Shown: positions 8,116 to 16,462, counted from the stretch's first letter. The stretch is DNA of 64,000 nucleotides from Leadbetterella sp964563435 (GCA_964563435.1 CAZLXI010000011.1:51028-115027), one strand, 5' to 3'. Numbers and translations are program-made. Notes: generated by a model from the letters alone, not told the origin.

Positions 8116-8511
8116 ATGTTTAAAGAGTTCAAAGAGTTTATTATGACAGGCAATGTCATCGACCTTGCCATCGCTGTGATCCTGGGTGCTGCCACCGGCG
8201 GAGTGGTTAACGGTTTTGTAGAGGATATCGCCATGCCTGTTGTAGGCTATTTTACCGGCGGTGCCGATTTTTCCGATCTCAAGTATGTGCTGACCCCGGC
8301 TTCTTTAGGGGCTGACGGTGTAGCCGTTCCTGAAAATGCTATCCGTTACGGGGCCTGGATCAATACCCTCATCAACCTCCTGGTCGTGGGTCTTGTCCTG
8401 TTTATCATTGTAAGAGCTTACAATAAGGTGAGAAAGCCTGCCGCAGAAGCTCCTGCCGGACCTACGGAAGTAGAGCTGCTGACCGAGATCCGGGATGCCC
8501 TGAAGAAATAA
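8116..8511 (+). CDS. mscL: Large-conductance mechanosensitive channel MscL
   Basis: A 131-aa pentameric tension-gated channel. The N-terminal amphipathic helix MFKEFKEFIMTGNVIDLAIA leads into TM1 (AIAVILGAATGGVVNGFVED), a periplasmic loop (GGADFSDLKYVLTPAS), TM2 (WINTLINLLVVGLVLFIIVR) and a cytosolic charged helix (EVELLTEIRDALKK). The length is normal for the family. As the second channel in the same apparent operon it would release solutes at near-lytic tension. The stop codon is part of the arm of a family B palindrome. Confidence 0.96.
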   Translation: MFKEFKEFIMTGNVIDLAIAVILGAATGGVVNGFVEDIAMPVVGYFTGGADFSDLKYVLTPASLGADGVAVPENAIRYGAWINTLINLLVVGLVLFIIVRAYNKVRKPAAEAPAGPTEVELLTEIRDALKK

Positions 8512-8636
8512 AGATGTTTAAAAAGTAAGCAAACTGCTGCGTTGTTCTCGGAATTCGGTCTCAGTCACATACTACAGTATGCTCCTTCGACCTCATCCTC
8601 AACGCCTTGCATTTTGCTTACTTTTTAAACATCTTT
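8510..8636 (+). repeat. Family B palindromic element, copy 1
   Basis: Perfect 24-bp inverted arms, 8510-8533 and 8613-8636 (AAAGATGTTTAAAAAGTAAG and its complement at the far end). The core contains GCTGCGTT, CGGAATTCGG, CTCAGTCACATACT, AGTATGCTCCTTCG and CTCATCCTCAACGCCTTGC. It starts in the mscL stop codon. Related copies lie at 20975-21105 (inverted) and 29567-29694. Confidence 0.85.
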
Positions 8637-8675
8637 GGCAGTTCCAACCGGGTATTATTTTTCAGACCTGTATCG

Positions 8676-8711
8676 AAAAAGGGGAAAGTCGGATGATTTT
8701 CCCCCTTTTTT
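8676..8711. terminator. Terminator-like hairpin after mscL
   Basis: AAAAAGGGGAAA (8676-8687) pairs with TTTTCCCCCTTTTT (8697-8710) with one bulge, followed by T-rich sequence. With the family B palindrome it separates the mscL operon from ftsW. Confidence 0.6.
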
Positions 8712-8738
8712 ATTTTGACCGTAAATATTAATTCCCAC

Positions 8739-8774
8739 TTTGCTTTTTATGTCCTTTCAAAAATTATAAATTTG
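8739..8774 (+). promoter_or_regulatory. Bacteroidota-type promoter of ftsW cluster
   Basis: TAAATTTG (8767-8774) fits TAnnTTTG exactly; TTTG at 8739-8742 is a possible -33 element, with a 24-nt spacer that is longer than usual. The predicted start is near 8781, about 43 nt before the ftsW ATG. Confidence 0.5.
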
Positions 8775-8823
8775 TTGAGTAATCATCCCGGATGATTCAT
8801 GCTTTCCTAAACGATCCGTATTT

Positions 8824-9996
8824 ATGACTGAAAAACTAAGAAACCATCTGCAGGGTGACAAGCAGATCTGGTGGATATTAGGTCTTCTTTCGCTCATCAG
8901 CGTAGTGACCGTGTACAGTAGCATCAGCAGCCTGGCTTACCGTCAGGCGGGCGGCAATACGGAAGCCGTCATTCTGAGACATGTGCTTTTTCTGGTGATC
9001 GGTATGGTGGTCACTTACTTTGTACATAAAATAGAAATTTCCCGTTATGTACACATTGCCAAGATATTACTTTATCTTTCCCCTTTTCTCCTCCTCTATA
9101 CCCTGATGTTCGGGGTGAGCATCGGCCATGCCCGGAGGTGGATCAATGTATTGGGACTCTCCTTTCAGACCGCTGATTTTGTTAAGCTGATACTGATCGT
9201 GAACCTGGCCGCCATGCTGGCCAGCAGAATCCACATTGAATATAAACGGAAAGACCTGCTGCAGATCATCGCCTGGTGTGGACTTATCGTTTTCCTTATT
9301 TCGCTTTCCAGCTTCTCCTCTGCTATTATCCTCGGTTTTACCTGCTTCATCATCATGTGGATAGGAAAAGTTCCGGGCCGCTACCTCCGCTCGCTTACCC
9401 TGGTGATCCTGGGCGTGATCTCCTTTGCCCTGGGAGCCGGGTTTCTGATCAAGCGGACCACCGGAAAAGAGATCGGCCGGGTATCTACCGTTATTGACCG
9501 TACGGAAGGATTTGTCGGCAAAGACCTGGACAGGGACGGTTACGTGGGCGGCTACCTCGGCGGAAAAAGCAGCCAGAAAAACTTCGCCCACGTGGCCATT
9601 GCCAAAGGGGGCATCCTGGGGGTGGGCCCCGGAAACAGCAGCCAGAAAAATGTACTGCCGGAGGCCTATTCCGATTATATCTACTCTATTGTGATCGAAG
9701 AATATGGCCTGGTAGGAGGACTCTTTGTACTGTGCCTGTACCTGTGGCTGCTGGCCCGGGGAATTATCAATGTTGACCATACCAACCGGGCATTCGGCGG
9801 CCTCCTGTGTGTAGGCCTCACCCTGCTGTTGGTTTTCCAGGCTTTTGCCCACATGGCCATTAACGTAGGCCTGGGGCCTGTGACCGGGCAGACCCTCCCG
9901 CTGATCAGCCGGGGCGGTACCTCTGCCCTGTTCTCTTTTATTGCTATCGGCATCGTTTTAAGTGTCAGTAAACATTCCAGACCCCAAAGCGTATGA
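8824..9996 (+). CDS. ftsW: Cell-division peptidoglycan polymerase FtsW
   Basis: A 390-aa SEDS-family membrane protein that polymerises lipid II into septal glycan with its partner transpeptidase. About ten hydrophobic segments are visible. Conserved parts include HARRWINVLGLSFQTADFVK, the GILGVGPGNSSQKNVLPEAY loop, SDYIYSIVIEEYGLVGG with the catalytic-type Asp, and GQTLPLISRGGTSALF near the end. FtsW rather than RodA follows from its place directly before murG and ftsQAZ. It overlaps murG by 4 nt. The acidic loop KDLDRDGYVGGYLGGKSSQ is longer than in enterobacterial FtsW. Confidence 0.93.
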   Translation: MTEKLRNHLQGDKQIWWILGLLSLISVVTVYSSISSLAYRQAGGNTEAVILRHVLFLVIGMVVTYFVHKIEISRYVHIAKILLYLSPFLLLYTLMFGVSIGHARRWINVLGLSFQTADFVKLILIVNLAAMLASRIHIEYKRKDLLQIIAWCGLIVFLISLSSFSSAIILGFTCFIIMWIGKVPGRYLRSLTLVILGVISFALGAGFLIKRTTGKEIGRVSTVIDRTEGFVGKDLDRDGYVGGYLGGKSSQKNFAHVAIAKGGILGVGPGNSSQKNVLPEAYSDYIYSIVIEEYGLVGGLFVLCLYLWLLARGIINVDHTNRAFGGLLCVGLTLLLVFQAFAHMAINVGLGPVTGQTLPLISRGGTSALFSFIAIGIVLSVSKHSRPQSV

Positions 9997-11081
9997 AAGT
10001 GATCATATCCGGAGGCGGAACCGGCGGGCATATTTACCCCGCAGTGGCCATAGCCAATGAGCTGAAACGCCAGCGGCCTGACGCCGACATCCTCTTTGTA
10101 GGCGCCCTGGGAAAAATGGAAATGGAAAAAGTACCCCGGGAAGGGTACCCTATCGTAGGGCTGCCGGTAGCGGGCTTCAACCGTTCCAACCTCGCAGCCA
10201 ACCTGTCTTTCCCCTTCAAACTGATCGGCAGCCTGCTGAAAGGATACCAGGTGGTGCGGTCTTTCCGACCCGACATTGCCGTGGGCGTGGGCGGCTTTGC
10301 CAGCGGACCCACCTTACGGATCGCCAGCTTCCTGGGCTTGAAGACACTCATCCAGGAACAAAACTCCTATGCAGGCGTGACCAATAAGATCCTGGGCCGG
10401 AAGGCGGAAAAGGTATGTGTGGCCTATCCGGATATGGAAAAGTTCTTTGACCAGGCGAAGATCGTATTTACAGGTAACCCCGTGCGTAACGAAATGCTTC
10501 TCTCCGGCGTGAGCCGGGAAGATGCCAAAACGCATTTCGGATTAGATCCGTACAAACCCGCCTTGCTGGTCATTGGCGGCAGTCTGGGTGCCATGAGCAT
10601 CAACAAGGCCGTGGCCGCAGGACTGGAGACCCTCCTTCCGGCCGGCCTGCAGGTGATCTGGCAGACCGGCAAAAGCTTTATACACGAAGCCCGGGAGCTT
10701 GCCAAAGACAAAAAGGGAGTTTTTGTCTCCGACTTTATTTATGAAATGGACCAGGCCTATGCCGCTGCAGATATGGTGGTTTCCCGCGCAGGAGCCCTGG
10801 CCGTATCCGAGCTTTCGCTGGTCGGGAAAGCGGCCATCCTGGTTCCTTTTCCCCACGCCGCCGAAGATCATCAGACCAAAAATGCAGAAAGCCTGAGCCG
10901 GAAAGAGGCGGCTATCCTTATCGCCGACAGTAAGGTGAATGAGGAGCTGATCCCGGCGGTTACCGCACTCATCGGCGACAAAAACAGGGTATCGGCCATG
11001 GAAAGCGCTATAAAGGCCTTTGCCCGGCCCCGGGCAGCAGAAGATATTGTAAAAGAAATCCTTAAACTGGTAGAGAAATGA
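9993..11081 (+). CDS. murG: UDP-GlcNAc:lipid I GlcNAc transferase MurG
   Basis: A 362-aa GT-B-fold, membrane-associated enzyme that adds GlcNAc to lipid I to make lipid II. The N-terminal SGGGTGGHIYPAVAIANEL loop (residues 5-23) and the KPALLVIGGSLGAMSINKAV motif near 190 are diagnostic. The UDP-binding region is SRAGALAVSELSLVGKAAIL, followed by PHAAEDHQTKNAESL near 285-300. The ATG overlaps the ftsW end (4 nt), and its stop overlaps the next gene by 4 nt, so the three genes are tightly coupled. MurG makes the substrate that FtsW polymerises. Confidence 0.97.
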   Translation: MKVIISGGGTGGHIYPAVAIANELKRQRPDADILFVGALGKMEMEKVPREGYPIVGLPVAGFNRSNLAANLSFPFKLIGSLLKGYQVVRSFRPDIAVGVGGFASGPTLRIASFLGLKTLIQEQNSYAGVTNKILGRKAEKVCVAYPDMEKFFDQAKIVFTGNPVRNEMLLSGVSREDAKTHFGLDPYKPALLVIGGSLGAMSINKAVAAGLETLLPAGLQVIWQTGKSFIHEARELAKDKKGVFVSDFIYEMDQAYAAADMVVSRAGALAVSELSLVGKAAILVPFPHAAEDHQTKNAESLSRKEAAILIADSKVNEELIPAVTALIGDKNRVSAMESAIKAFARPRAAEDIVKEILKLVEK

Positions 11082-11854
11082 AAATATTCTTATCGGAAAA
11101 CGCGGCAGATTATACCACTTATACGTTCAATTACGCCCTTTATGCCTTAAAAGAATCGCAGACCGAGATAACGGAGCTTTATGAAAAAGGGTTTCTTCCC
11201 TATACCGGGCACCCGGGTCTTGACCGTGAGGTCTACTATTTCGGACGAAGCCTGCGGGTAAACCTGGATAAATTTGACGACACCTCGGAAAACCGGCGCG
11301 TAAACCGCCTCGTAGAGCCCCTGGAGATTACCATGAAGCTCATCCCCAAGCAGGAATTCGATACCCGCAACCCGGAGTTCATGACGTTCTGCGAAGGGTA
11401 TATCAATGAGAGGATCGGTGAAGATAATATGAGCATGGAAAGGTGGAACTATATCCTGTCGCGGGAGACCGGCACCCACCTTTTCGAGTTCAGAACAGTG
11501 GAAAAAGTGATGGGTTATGTGCTAGCTGCTGTCAATGAAACCCTCGTGCATTACTGGTTCGCATTCTTTGATACGGAATATATGCGAACCCACTCGCTCG
11601 GGAAGTGGATGATGTGGAAAGTGATCCGCTGGGCCAAAGATAACGGCCGTCAGCATGCTTACCTCGGAACCGCCTACAAGCCCGCTGCCCTTTATAAGAT
11701 CCGCGATCACAAAGGGCTGGAATTCTGGGACGGAACGCGGTGGAATGAAGATGTGAAGATTTTGAAAGAATGGTGCCAGACCGACCTGGAGCCGAAAGCG
11801 GCCGACCGGTTCAAGACCATGGAAAAGCCGAACGAATACCTGGATACGTTATGA
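11078..11854 (+). CDS. ATE-like (arginyl/leucyl-tRNA-protein transferase C-terminal domain) protein
   Basis: A 258-aa protein resembling aminoacyl-tRNA-protein transferases of the ATE/Bpt type, which conjugate Arg or Leu to protein N-termini. The N-terminal half has GFLPYTG, YYFGRSLRVNLDKF and ENRRVNR, like the ATE pattern. The C-terminal half has HYWFAFFDTEYMRTHSLGKW and AYLGTAYKPAALYKIR, matching the GNAT-like YYD..SLG...YLGY..YK core. The N-terminal half has no cysteine, so the metal/Fe-S-binding Cys cluster of true ATE is missing. It sits where murC normally lies and overlaps murG by 4 nt. Substrate unknown; a different GNAT activity is possible. Confidence 0.65.
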   Translation: MKIFLSENAADYTTYTFNYALYALKESQTEITELYEKGFLPYTGHPGLDREVYYFGRSLRVNLDKFDDTSENRRVNRLVEPLEITMKLIPKQEFDTRNPEFMTFCEGYINERIGEDNMSMERWNYILSRETGTHLFEFRTVEKVMGYVLAAVNETLVHYWFAFFDTEYMRTHSLGKWMMWKVIRWAKDNGRQHAYLGTAYKPAALYKIRDHKGLEFWDGTRWNEDVKILKEWCQTDLEPKAADRFKTMEKPNEYLDTL

Positions 11855-11882
11855 AATAGCTAACCACTAAATTTCTATACTT

Positions 11883-12647
11883 ATGAAAAACTTTAATTTC
11901 AGAACCGTTTTCAATACTGTGGGAGGAGTGGCGTTGGCCGCCCTGGCGCTGTTCCTGGTCTTCTCATCAGCCAAAAGCGATGCTGTAAGGCGCTGTCAGA
12001 AGCTGATCGTCCGGATCGAAGACGACGACCGTCAGCTACTGGTTAAAAAGGCCGACGTGGAAAAATGGGCCACCAGCGAAGGGAATGAGCCGCTGATCGG
12101 AAAGACCATTGCATCTATTGACCTCAAAAGCCTCGAGAGACGGGTAGAAAACAGCGGGATCATCCGCGACTGCCAGGCCTGGCATGACCTGAAAGGAAAC
12201 CTTATCCTGGATGTGAAAGTGTATAAGCCGGTGGCGCGGGTCCTGGGCAACAGTCGTTTCCCTGATCGTTACATGGACGAAAAAGGTCACTTCTTCCCGG
12301 TTTCCAAAAATTTTACACCTACCGTACTGCTGCTGAGCGGCGAGTTCTTCCGGGATAAGAAAGGCCTGGAGTCTTCACGGAATAAGGATCTTCTTGACCT
12401 GGTAAATGCGGTGACATCCGACGCATTCTGGAATGCCCAGATCACCCGGATGGACGTGGACCGGCACAAAGAGATCCGGATGGAGCCCCTGTTGGGCGAG
12501 AACATCATTGAATTCGGTAAACCGGAAAAGGTTGAGGCGAAGCTGGAAAAGCTGCTGGTGTTCTATAAAAAGATATTGCCGCAGGAGCAATGGAGCGCTT
12601 TTAAACACATCAGTGTTAAATATGACGGTCAAATCGTATGTAAGTAG
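11883..12647 (+). CDS. ftsQ: Cell-division protein FtsQ/DivIB
   Basis: A 254-aa single-pass membrane protein. A short cytosolic N-terminus is followed by one TM helix near residues 12-30 (GGVALAALALFLVFSSA), a POTRA-like domain (VRIEDDDRQLLVKKADVEKW, LKSLERRVENSGIIRDCQAW) and a beta domain (RFPDRYMDEKGHFFPVSKNF). It bridges early and late divisome proteins. Sequence identity in this family is low; the call rests on the fold pattern and on being directly before ftsA and ftsZ. It lies 28 nt after the ATE-like gene, with its own small leader. Confidence 0.88.
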   Translation: MKNFNFRTVFNTVGGVALAALALFLVFSSAKSDAVRRCQKLIVRIEDDDRQLLVKKADVEKWATSEGNEPLIGKTIASIDLKSLERRVENSGIIRDCQAWHDLKGNLILDVKVYKPVARVLGNSRFPDRYMDEKGHFFPVSKNFTPTVLLLSGEFFRDKKGLESSRNKDLLDLVNAVTSDAFWNAQITRMDVDRHKEIRMEPLLGENIIEFGKPEKVEAKLEKLLVFYKKILPQEQWSAFKHISVKYDGQIVCK

Positions 12648-12698
12648 GTAATTTTAAGTAAGTTTACAGTAATTAATCAATCTAAACAACAAATCACT

Positions 12699-14108
12699 AT
12701 GGAGGAGGGCAAGTGTTTCATAGGACTGGAAGTAGGGAGTTCAAAGATTGCCGCTGTGGTGGGGCTCCAGCAGCAAAAGAAAATAAAGGTCATAGGCTTC
12801 AGTGAGCAACAGGTGACCCCGGGTGATGAAGTGCTGAAATTCGGAAATGTGGAAAATGCGGAGATCACCAGCAACTTCATCCACAAGGTACTGGATGACC
12901 TGGCCGGCGACTTTGAAAGATCAGACTACGAATTTCAGTTGAATACGGTGAACATCAACATTGCTAACCTGTCGGTAAAAAGCCATCCCAAAAATACCCG
13001 TGTAGTAACCTCCGGGGGCATGAACCGGATACAGCAGGAAGATGTAAACCGGCTGACCGATGACGCTAACAAGTCGTTCCAGGTACCGGCAGGCCATAAA
13101 GTACTGCATAGCCTTCCCAAAGACTTCTATGTAAGTGATGAAAAGGCCTCAGGCACCATTGTAGGCAAAATAGGGAACATGCTCAGCGGTGATTTTAACT
13201 TTATCACCACTAAATCCGACAACCTCGATTACCTCCTGGAATGTGTAAACCAGGTGCCCGCCAAAGGAACTACCTCGGGATACCTGAATGTAGAGAATGT
13301 GATCCTGAACGTCATAGCCGACAGCTGCGCCCTGCTCAACAACTCTTCGGAAGAACCTGAAACCAAGCGCGACGGCGTGGCCATTGTCAACATCGGCGCC
13401 GAGATGACCCAGGTCTGCGTATACCATGGCAACAGCCTTCGGTACCAGGCGGTTATCCCCATTGCCGGTAATGCTATCAACCATGACCTGGAAAAGGCCT
13501 TCAGCATCAACTTCCAGGAAGCCGAACTTCTGAAAAAAGTGTGCGGCAGCATCCTGCCCTCCGTTACGGAAGAGTCGCCGATCATCGTGATCGAACGCAA
13601 ATTCGGTATGCCGGCCAAAGAGGTTTACTTTAAAAATGCTGTAACCGTGGCCGAATTAAGGCTCCGTGAGATCGCTGCCCTGGTCAGCGCCGAACTGACC
13701 AAATCGGGCTATAAAGCGCATTTGCTGAACGGGATCATTCTCACGGGTGGAACCTCCCTGTACCTAAATATCGCGGGGATCTTCTCCCAGGTGTGTAAAA
13801 ACGTAATCGTGCGCCCTACCTTATTCAATTCGGCTATTGATTTTAACGGGTTCGAGAAGCTTCGAAACCCGAAATACTCTACCCTGCTCGGCCTGATCAC
13901 CGCACCGGCGTTCTCCTTTGACCGGCGGGTAGACAACCGTATCCTGACCCCGAAGCCTATCGAGAATAAACATCCGCAACCCAAAGAAGAAACTGCCCCT
14001 GTTTCGGATGCAGATAAAGCAACAAGCATTTTCAGCTTTATGGGGGGCATATTCCGGAAACCCACGAATGATCTTAATGATGAATATAACGTGCAAAATG
14101 TAAAATGA
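12699..14108 (+). CDS. ftsA: Cell-division actin homologue FtsA
   Basis: A 469-aa actin-like protein that tethers FtsZ to the membrane. Phosphate-1 loop GLEVGSSKIAAVVG lies near residues 9-22. The SHS2/1C region follows (VTSGGMNRIQQEDVNRL), and the adenosine-type motif GIILTGGTSLYLNIAGI lies near 345. The C-terminus has an amphipathic helix candidate SIFSFMGGIFRKP, the usual membrane anchor. Oddity: where most FtsA have D-I-G-G-G-T (phosphate 2), this one has AIVNIGAEMTQVCVY, without the Asp and glycines. It overlaps ftsZ by 4 nt. Confidence 0.93.
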   Translation: MEEGKCFIGLEVGSSKIAAVVGLQQQKKIKVIGFSEQQVTPGDEVLKFGNVENAEITSNFIHKVLDDLAGDFERSDYEFQLNTVNINIANLSVKSHPKNTRVVTSGGMNRIQQEDVNRLTDDANKSFQVPAGHKVLHSLPKDFYVSDEKASGTIVGKIGNMLSGDFNFITTKSDNLDYLLECVNQVPAKGTTSGYLNVENVILNVIADSCALLNNSSEEPETKRDGVAIVNIGAEMTQVCVYHGNSLRYQAVIPIAGNAINHDLEKAFSINFQEAELLKKVCGSILPSVTEESPIIVIERKFGMPAKEVYFKNAVTVAELRLREIAALVSAELTKSGYKAHLLNGIILTGGTSLYLNIAGIFSQVCKNVIVRPTLFNSAIDFNGFEKLRNPKYSTLLGLITAPAFSFDRRVDNRILTPKPIENKHPQPKEETAPVSDADKATSIFSFMGGIFRKPTNDLNDEYNVQNVK

Positions 14109-15427
14109 TATTCGAACCTAACTACGAGATACAGTTGAAGTCGAACCTCGATAAAATTATCAAGGTGATCGGCGTGGGCGGTGCGGGATGCAACGCCATG
14201 CTCAACATGTACAACCAGGGCATGCGGGATGTGGACTTCGTGGCCTGCAATACCGATCAGCAGGTACTTAACCAGTTCCCTGACGATGTGGTGAAGATCC
14301 AGCTGGGCGCCGAGCTCACCAAAGGCCTGGGCGCCGGTACCCACTGGGAAGTAGGCCGTGACGCCGCCCTGGAAAGTGAGGAGGCCATCCGCGGTGTGAT
14401 GGGCACTCCTACGGAAATGGTCTTCATTACGGCCGGCATGGGGGGTGGAACCGGAACCGGTGCCGCACCCGAAATAGCCCGCGTGGCCCGCGAGCTCGGC
14501 CGCCTGACCATCGGCGTGGTCACTGACCCCTTCCGGCATGAAGGCACCAGCAAGCTGCAGCAGGCCCTCAACGGGATCGAAAAGCTCAAAGAATATTGCG
14601 ACACCGTGCTGATCATCAAGAACGACCGCCTGGCCGATATGTTTGCCGATATGGACATTGAGACCGCCTACAAGATGGCCGATGACGTGCTGGCCGGCGG
14701 CGTAAGGAGCATTGCCGAGCTGATCACCCGGCCGGGCATTATCAACCTCGACTTTGCCGATGTGAAGACCGTGCTGGGCGACGCCGGACACGCCGTGATG
14801 GGCACGGCCGAAGCTTCAGGCCCGGAAAGAGCCTTCCAGGCCATTGAAAAAGCTCTGAACTCTCCGCTCCTGGAGAATAATAATATCCGCGGAGCCAAGC
14901 GTATCCTGGTCTCCATGGCCTATTCCGACGAGCTGCCGGAATATAAGATCAAAATGTCTGACCAGTCCAAGATCATGGATTTTGTGGAAACCCAGATCCG
15001 TTCCCAGGCCCAGATATTCAAGCACGGTTATGCGGTAGACCGCAGCCTGAAAGACAAGATAAGAGTGACCATCGTGGCCGCTAAATTTGACAGCATTGTA
15101 GTCGATCCGCCACAGAAAAGGCCTCAGCAACCCGAGGAGGTACCCCTGGGCAAAGGTATCCATTCCATCATCCCGGAAAAACCCCGGAAAGCACCGAAGG
15201 TAGTGGTGGGTCAGTTCGATCTTTTTGCAGCCGACAGTAAGCTGGAACGCCTCTACGAGGAGTTTGTGCAGGAAACGCCCGATTACGACATCATCCGGGC
15301 CAACCCTTCTTACCAGCGTTTACAGGCTACCTTACTGGACGAAAACGAAATAGAAGCCCGGGCTCCCGGGAAGGTCAAGCTGAAAGAGCTGTACGATAAC
15401 CTGGTCAGCCAGAACCTGATCAGCTGA
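14105..15427 (+). CDS. ftsZ: Cell-division tubulin homologue FtsZ
   Basis: A 440-aa GTPase that polymerises into the Z ring. Motifs: VIGVGGAGCNAMLNM (T1 region), FVACNTDQQVL, the tubulin signature GMGGGTGTGAAP near residues 111-122, and the T7 synergy region NLDFADVKTVL. The core ends near residue 325. A Pro-rich linker and an unusually long C-terminal tail follow, ending in a helical KLKELYDNLVSQNLIS instead of the short DIP-type peptide seen in Proteobacteria. It is the last gene of the cluster. Its terminator lies inside the convergent gpsA coding end. Confidence 0.98.
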   Translation: MIFEPNYEIQLKSNLDKIIKVIGVGGAGCNAMLNMYNQGMRDVDFVACNTDQQVLNQFPDDVVKIQLGAELTKGLGAGTHWEVGRDAALESEEAIRGVMGTPTEMVFITAGMGGGTGTGAAPEIARVARELGRLTIGVVTDPFRHEGTSKLQQALNGIEKLKEYCDTVLIIKNDRLADMFADMDIETAYKMADDVLAGGVRSIAELITRPGIINLDFADVKTVLGDAGHAVMGTAEASGPERAFQAIEKALNSPLLENNNIRGAKRILVSMAYSDELPEYKIKMSDQSKIMDFVETQIRSQAQIFKHGYAVDRSLKDKIRVTIVAAKFDSIVVDPPQKRPQQPEEVPLGKGIHSIIPEKPRKAPKVVVGQFDLFAADSKLERLYEEFVQETPDYDIIRANPSYQRLQATLLDENEIEARAPGKVKLKELYDNLVSQNLIS

Positions 15428-15444
15428 CAGCGGAACCTGATCCT

Positions 15445-16443
15445 CTAAACGAACTTCCCCTTAAGCTCTTCAAAGGCCTTAAGGGGTTTTTCATTTTTGT
15501 ACAGCACATCATACGCAAACTTAACGATGGGTAGATTTACCCCGTAAACCTGGTTGATCCGCTCAATACATTGGGTGGCATAATACCCCTCGGCGATCAT
15601 CTTTAATTCTACCTGGGCCGCTTTTACGGAGTATCCCCGGCCGATCATATTGCCGAAGGTACGGTTGCGGCTGAACTGGCTGTAGGAGGTCACCAGCAGG
15701 TCACCCAGGTAAGCCGACACGTTCACGTTTCGTTGGAGGGGGCTTACCGTATCCAGAAACCGCTCAATCTCCATGATGGCATTCGACACCATCACGGCCT
15801 GGAAATTGTCTCCCGCTCCCACGCCGTGGGCTATACCACACGACATGGCCACAATATTCTTCATCACGGCGGCATATTCTACCCCGTGTATATCGGTCAG
15901 AAAGGAGGTTTTTACAAAGCGACAGGCCAGCAAACGGGCAAAATCCGCTGCCGTTTCCGTGCCGGAGGAGGCGATGGTGATATATGAATACTTCTCCAGG
16001 GCAATCTCTTCCGCATGGCAAGGCCCTGCAATAGCCCCTATATTTTCCGGCAAAATACTGAAGTTTTCCGAAAACCAGTCGGTGACGAGCTGACTGGTGC
16101 TGGGAATGATCCCCTTTACCCCCGAAATGATCTTCTTCCCGGCAAACCAGGAGGGGTCTGCATCCTTCAGCGCCTCTTCAATAAAGGCGGAAGGCACTGC
16201 CAGTATGACCCAGTCCACGCCCTTCAATGCCTCCTTTAACTGGCTGTAAGGCCTCACCTTCGAAGGATGAAGCTCCACACTGCTGAGATAATGCAGATTG
16301 TGGTGAAACTTCCGGATATGCGCCACGGCATCCGTATCGCGCATCCACCATTTCACTTTTACACTGTTTTCCGTCAGGATCTTAATGAGGGCGGTGGCCC
16401 AGCTTCCTCCCCCGATGACCGCTACCTGCTTTGAAAATATCAT
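15445..16443 (-). CDS. gpsA: NAD(P)H-dependent glycerol-3-phosphate dehydrogenase
   Basis: A 332-aa cytosolic enzyme that reduces dihydroxyacetone phosphate to sn-glycerol 3-phosphate for phospholipid synthesis. The nucleotide fold VAVIGGGSWATALIKIL is at residues 7-23. Substrate-site motifs are SGVKGI, IAGPCHAEEIA (usually GPNHA/GPSHA), the catalytic Lys region EYAAVMKNIVAM, and GDLLVTSYSQFSRNR. Length is normal. It is transcribed alone, converging on ftsZ, with a strong promoter match upstream. The last 15 codons contain the ftsZ terminator hairpin. Confidence 0.95.
   Translation of the reverse strand: MIFSKQVAVIGGGSWATALIKILTENSVKVKWWMRDTDAVAHIRKFHHNLHYLSSVELHPSKVRPYSQLKEALKGVDWVILAVPSAFIEEALKDADPSWFAGKKIISGVKGIIPSTSQLVTDWFSENFSILPENIGAIAGPCHAEEIALEKYSYITIASSGTETAADFARLLACRFVKTSFLTDIHGVEYAAVMKNIVAMSCGIAHGVGAGDNFQAVMVSNAIMEIERFLDTVSPLQRNVNVSAYLGDLLVTSYSQFSRNRTFGNMIGRGYSVKAAQVELKMIAEGYYATQCIERINQVYGVNLPIVKFAYDVLYKNEKPLKAFEELKGKFV
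15457..15491 (+). terminator. ftsZ-operon terminator inside gpsA coding end
   Basis: CCCCTTAAG (15457-15465) pairs with CTTAAGGGG (15478-15486), then TTTTT. The T run lies on the plus strand, so it serves ftsZ, although the bases also encode the ELKG end of GpsA. Confidence 0.8.
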
Positions 16444-16462
16444 AGTCTGCTGTTCTCTCCCC

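Noticed and set aside
8510..8636. Family B element as a tRNA or known small RNA gene
   Set aside because: No cloverleaf, anticodon arm or T-loop (GTTCRANNC) is present, and the sequence does not match any standard RNA that I recognise.
13709..14791. Minus-strand open frame of 360 codons across ftsA and ftsZ
   Set aside because: It covers the ends of two conserved division genes and has no family resemblance.
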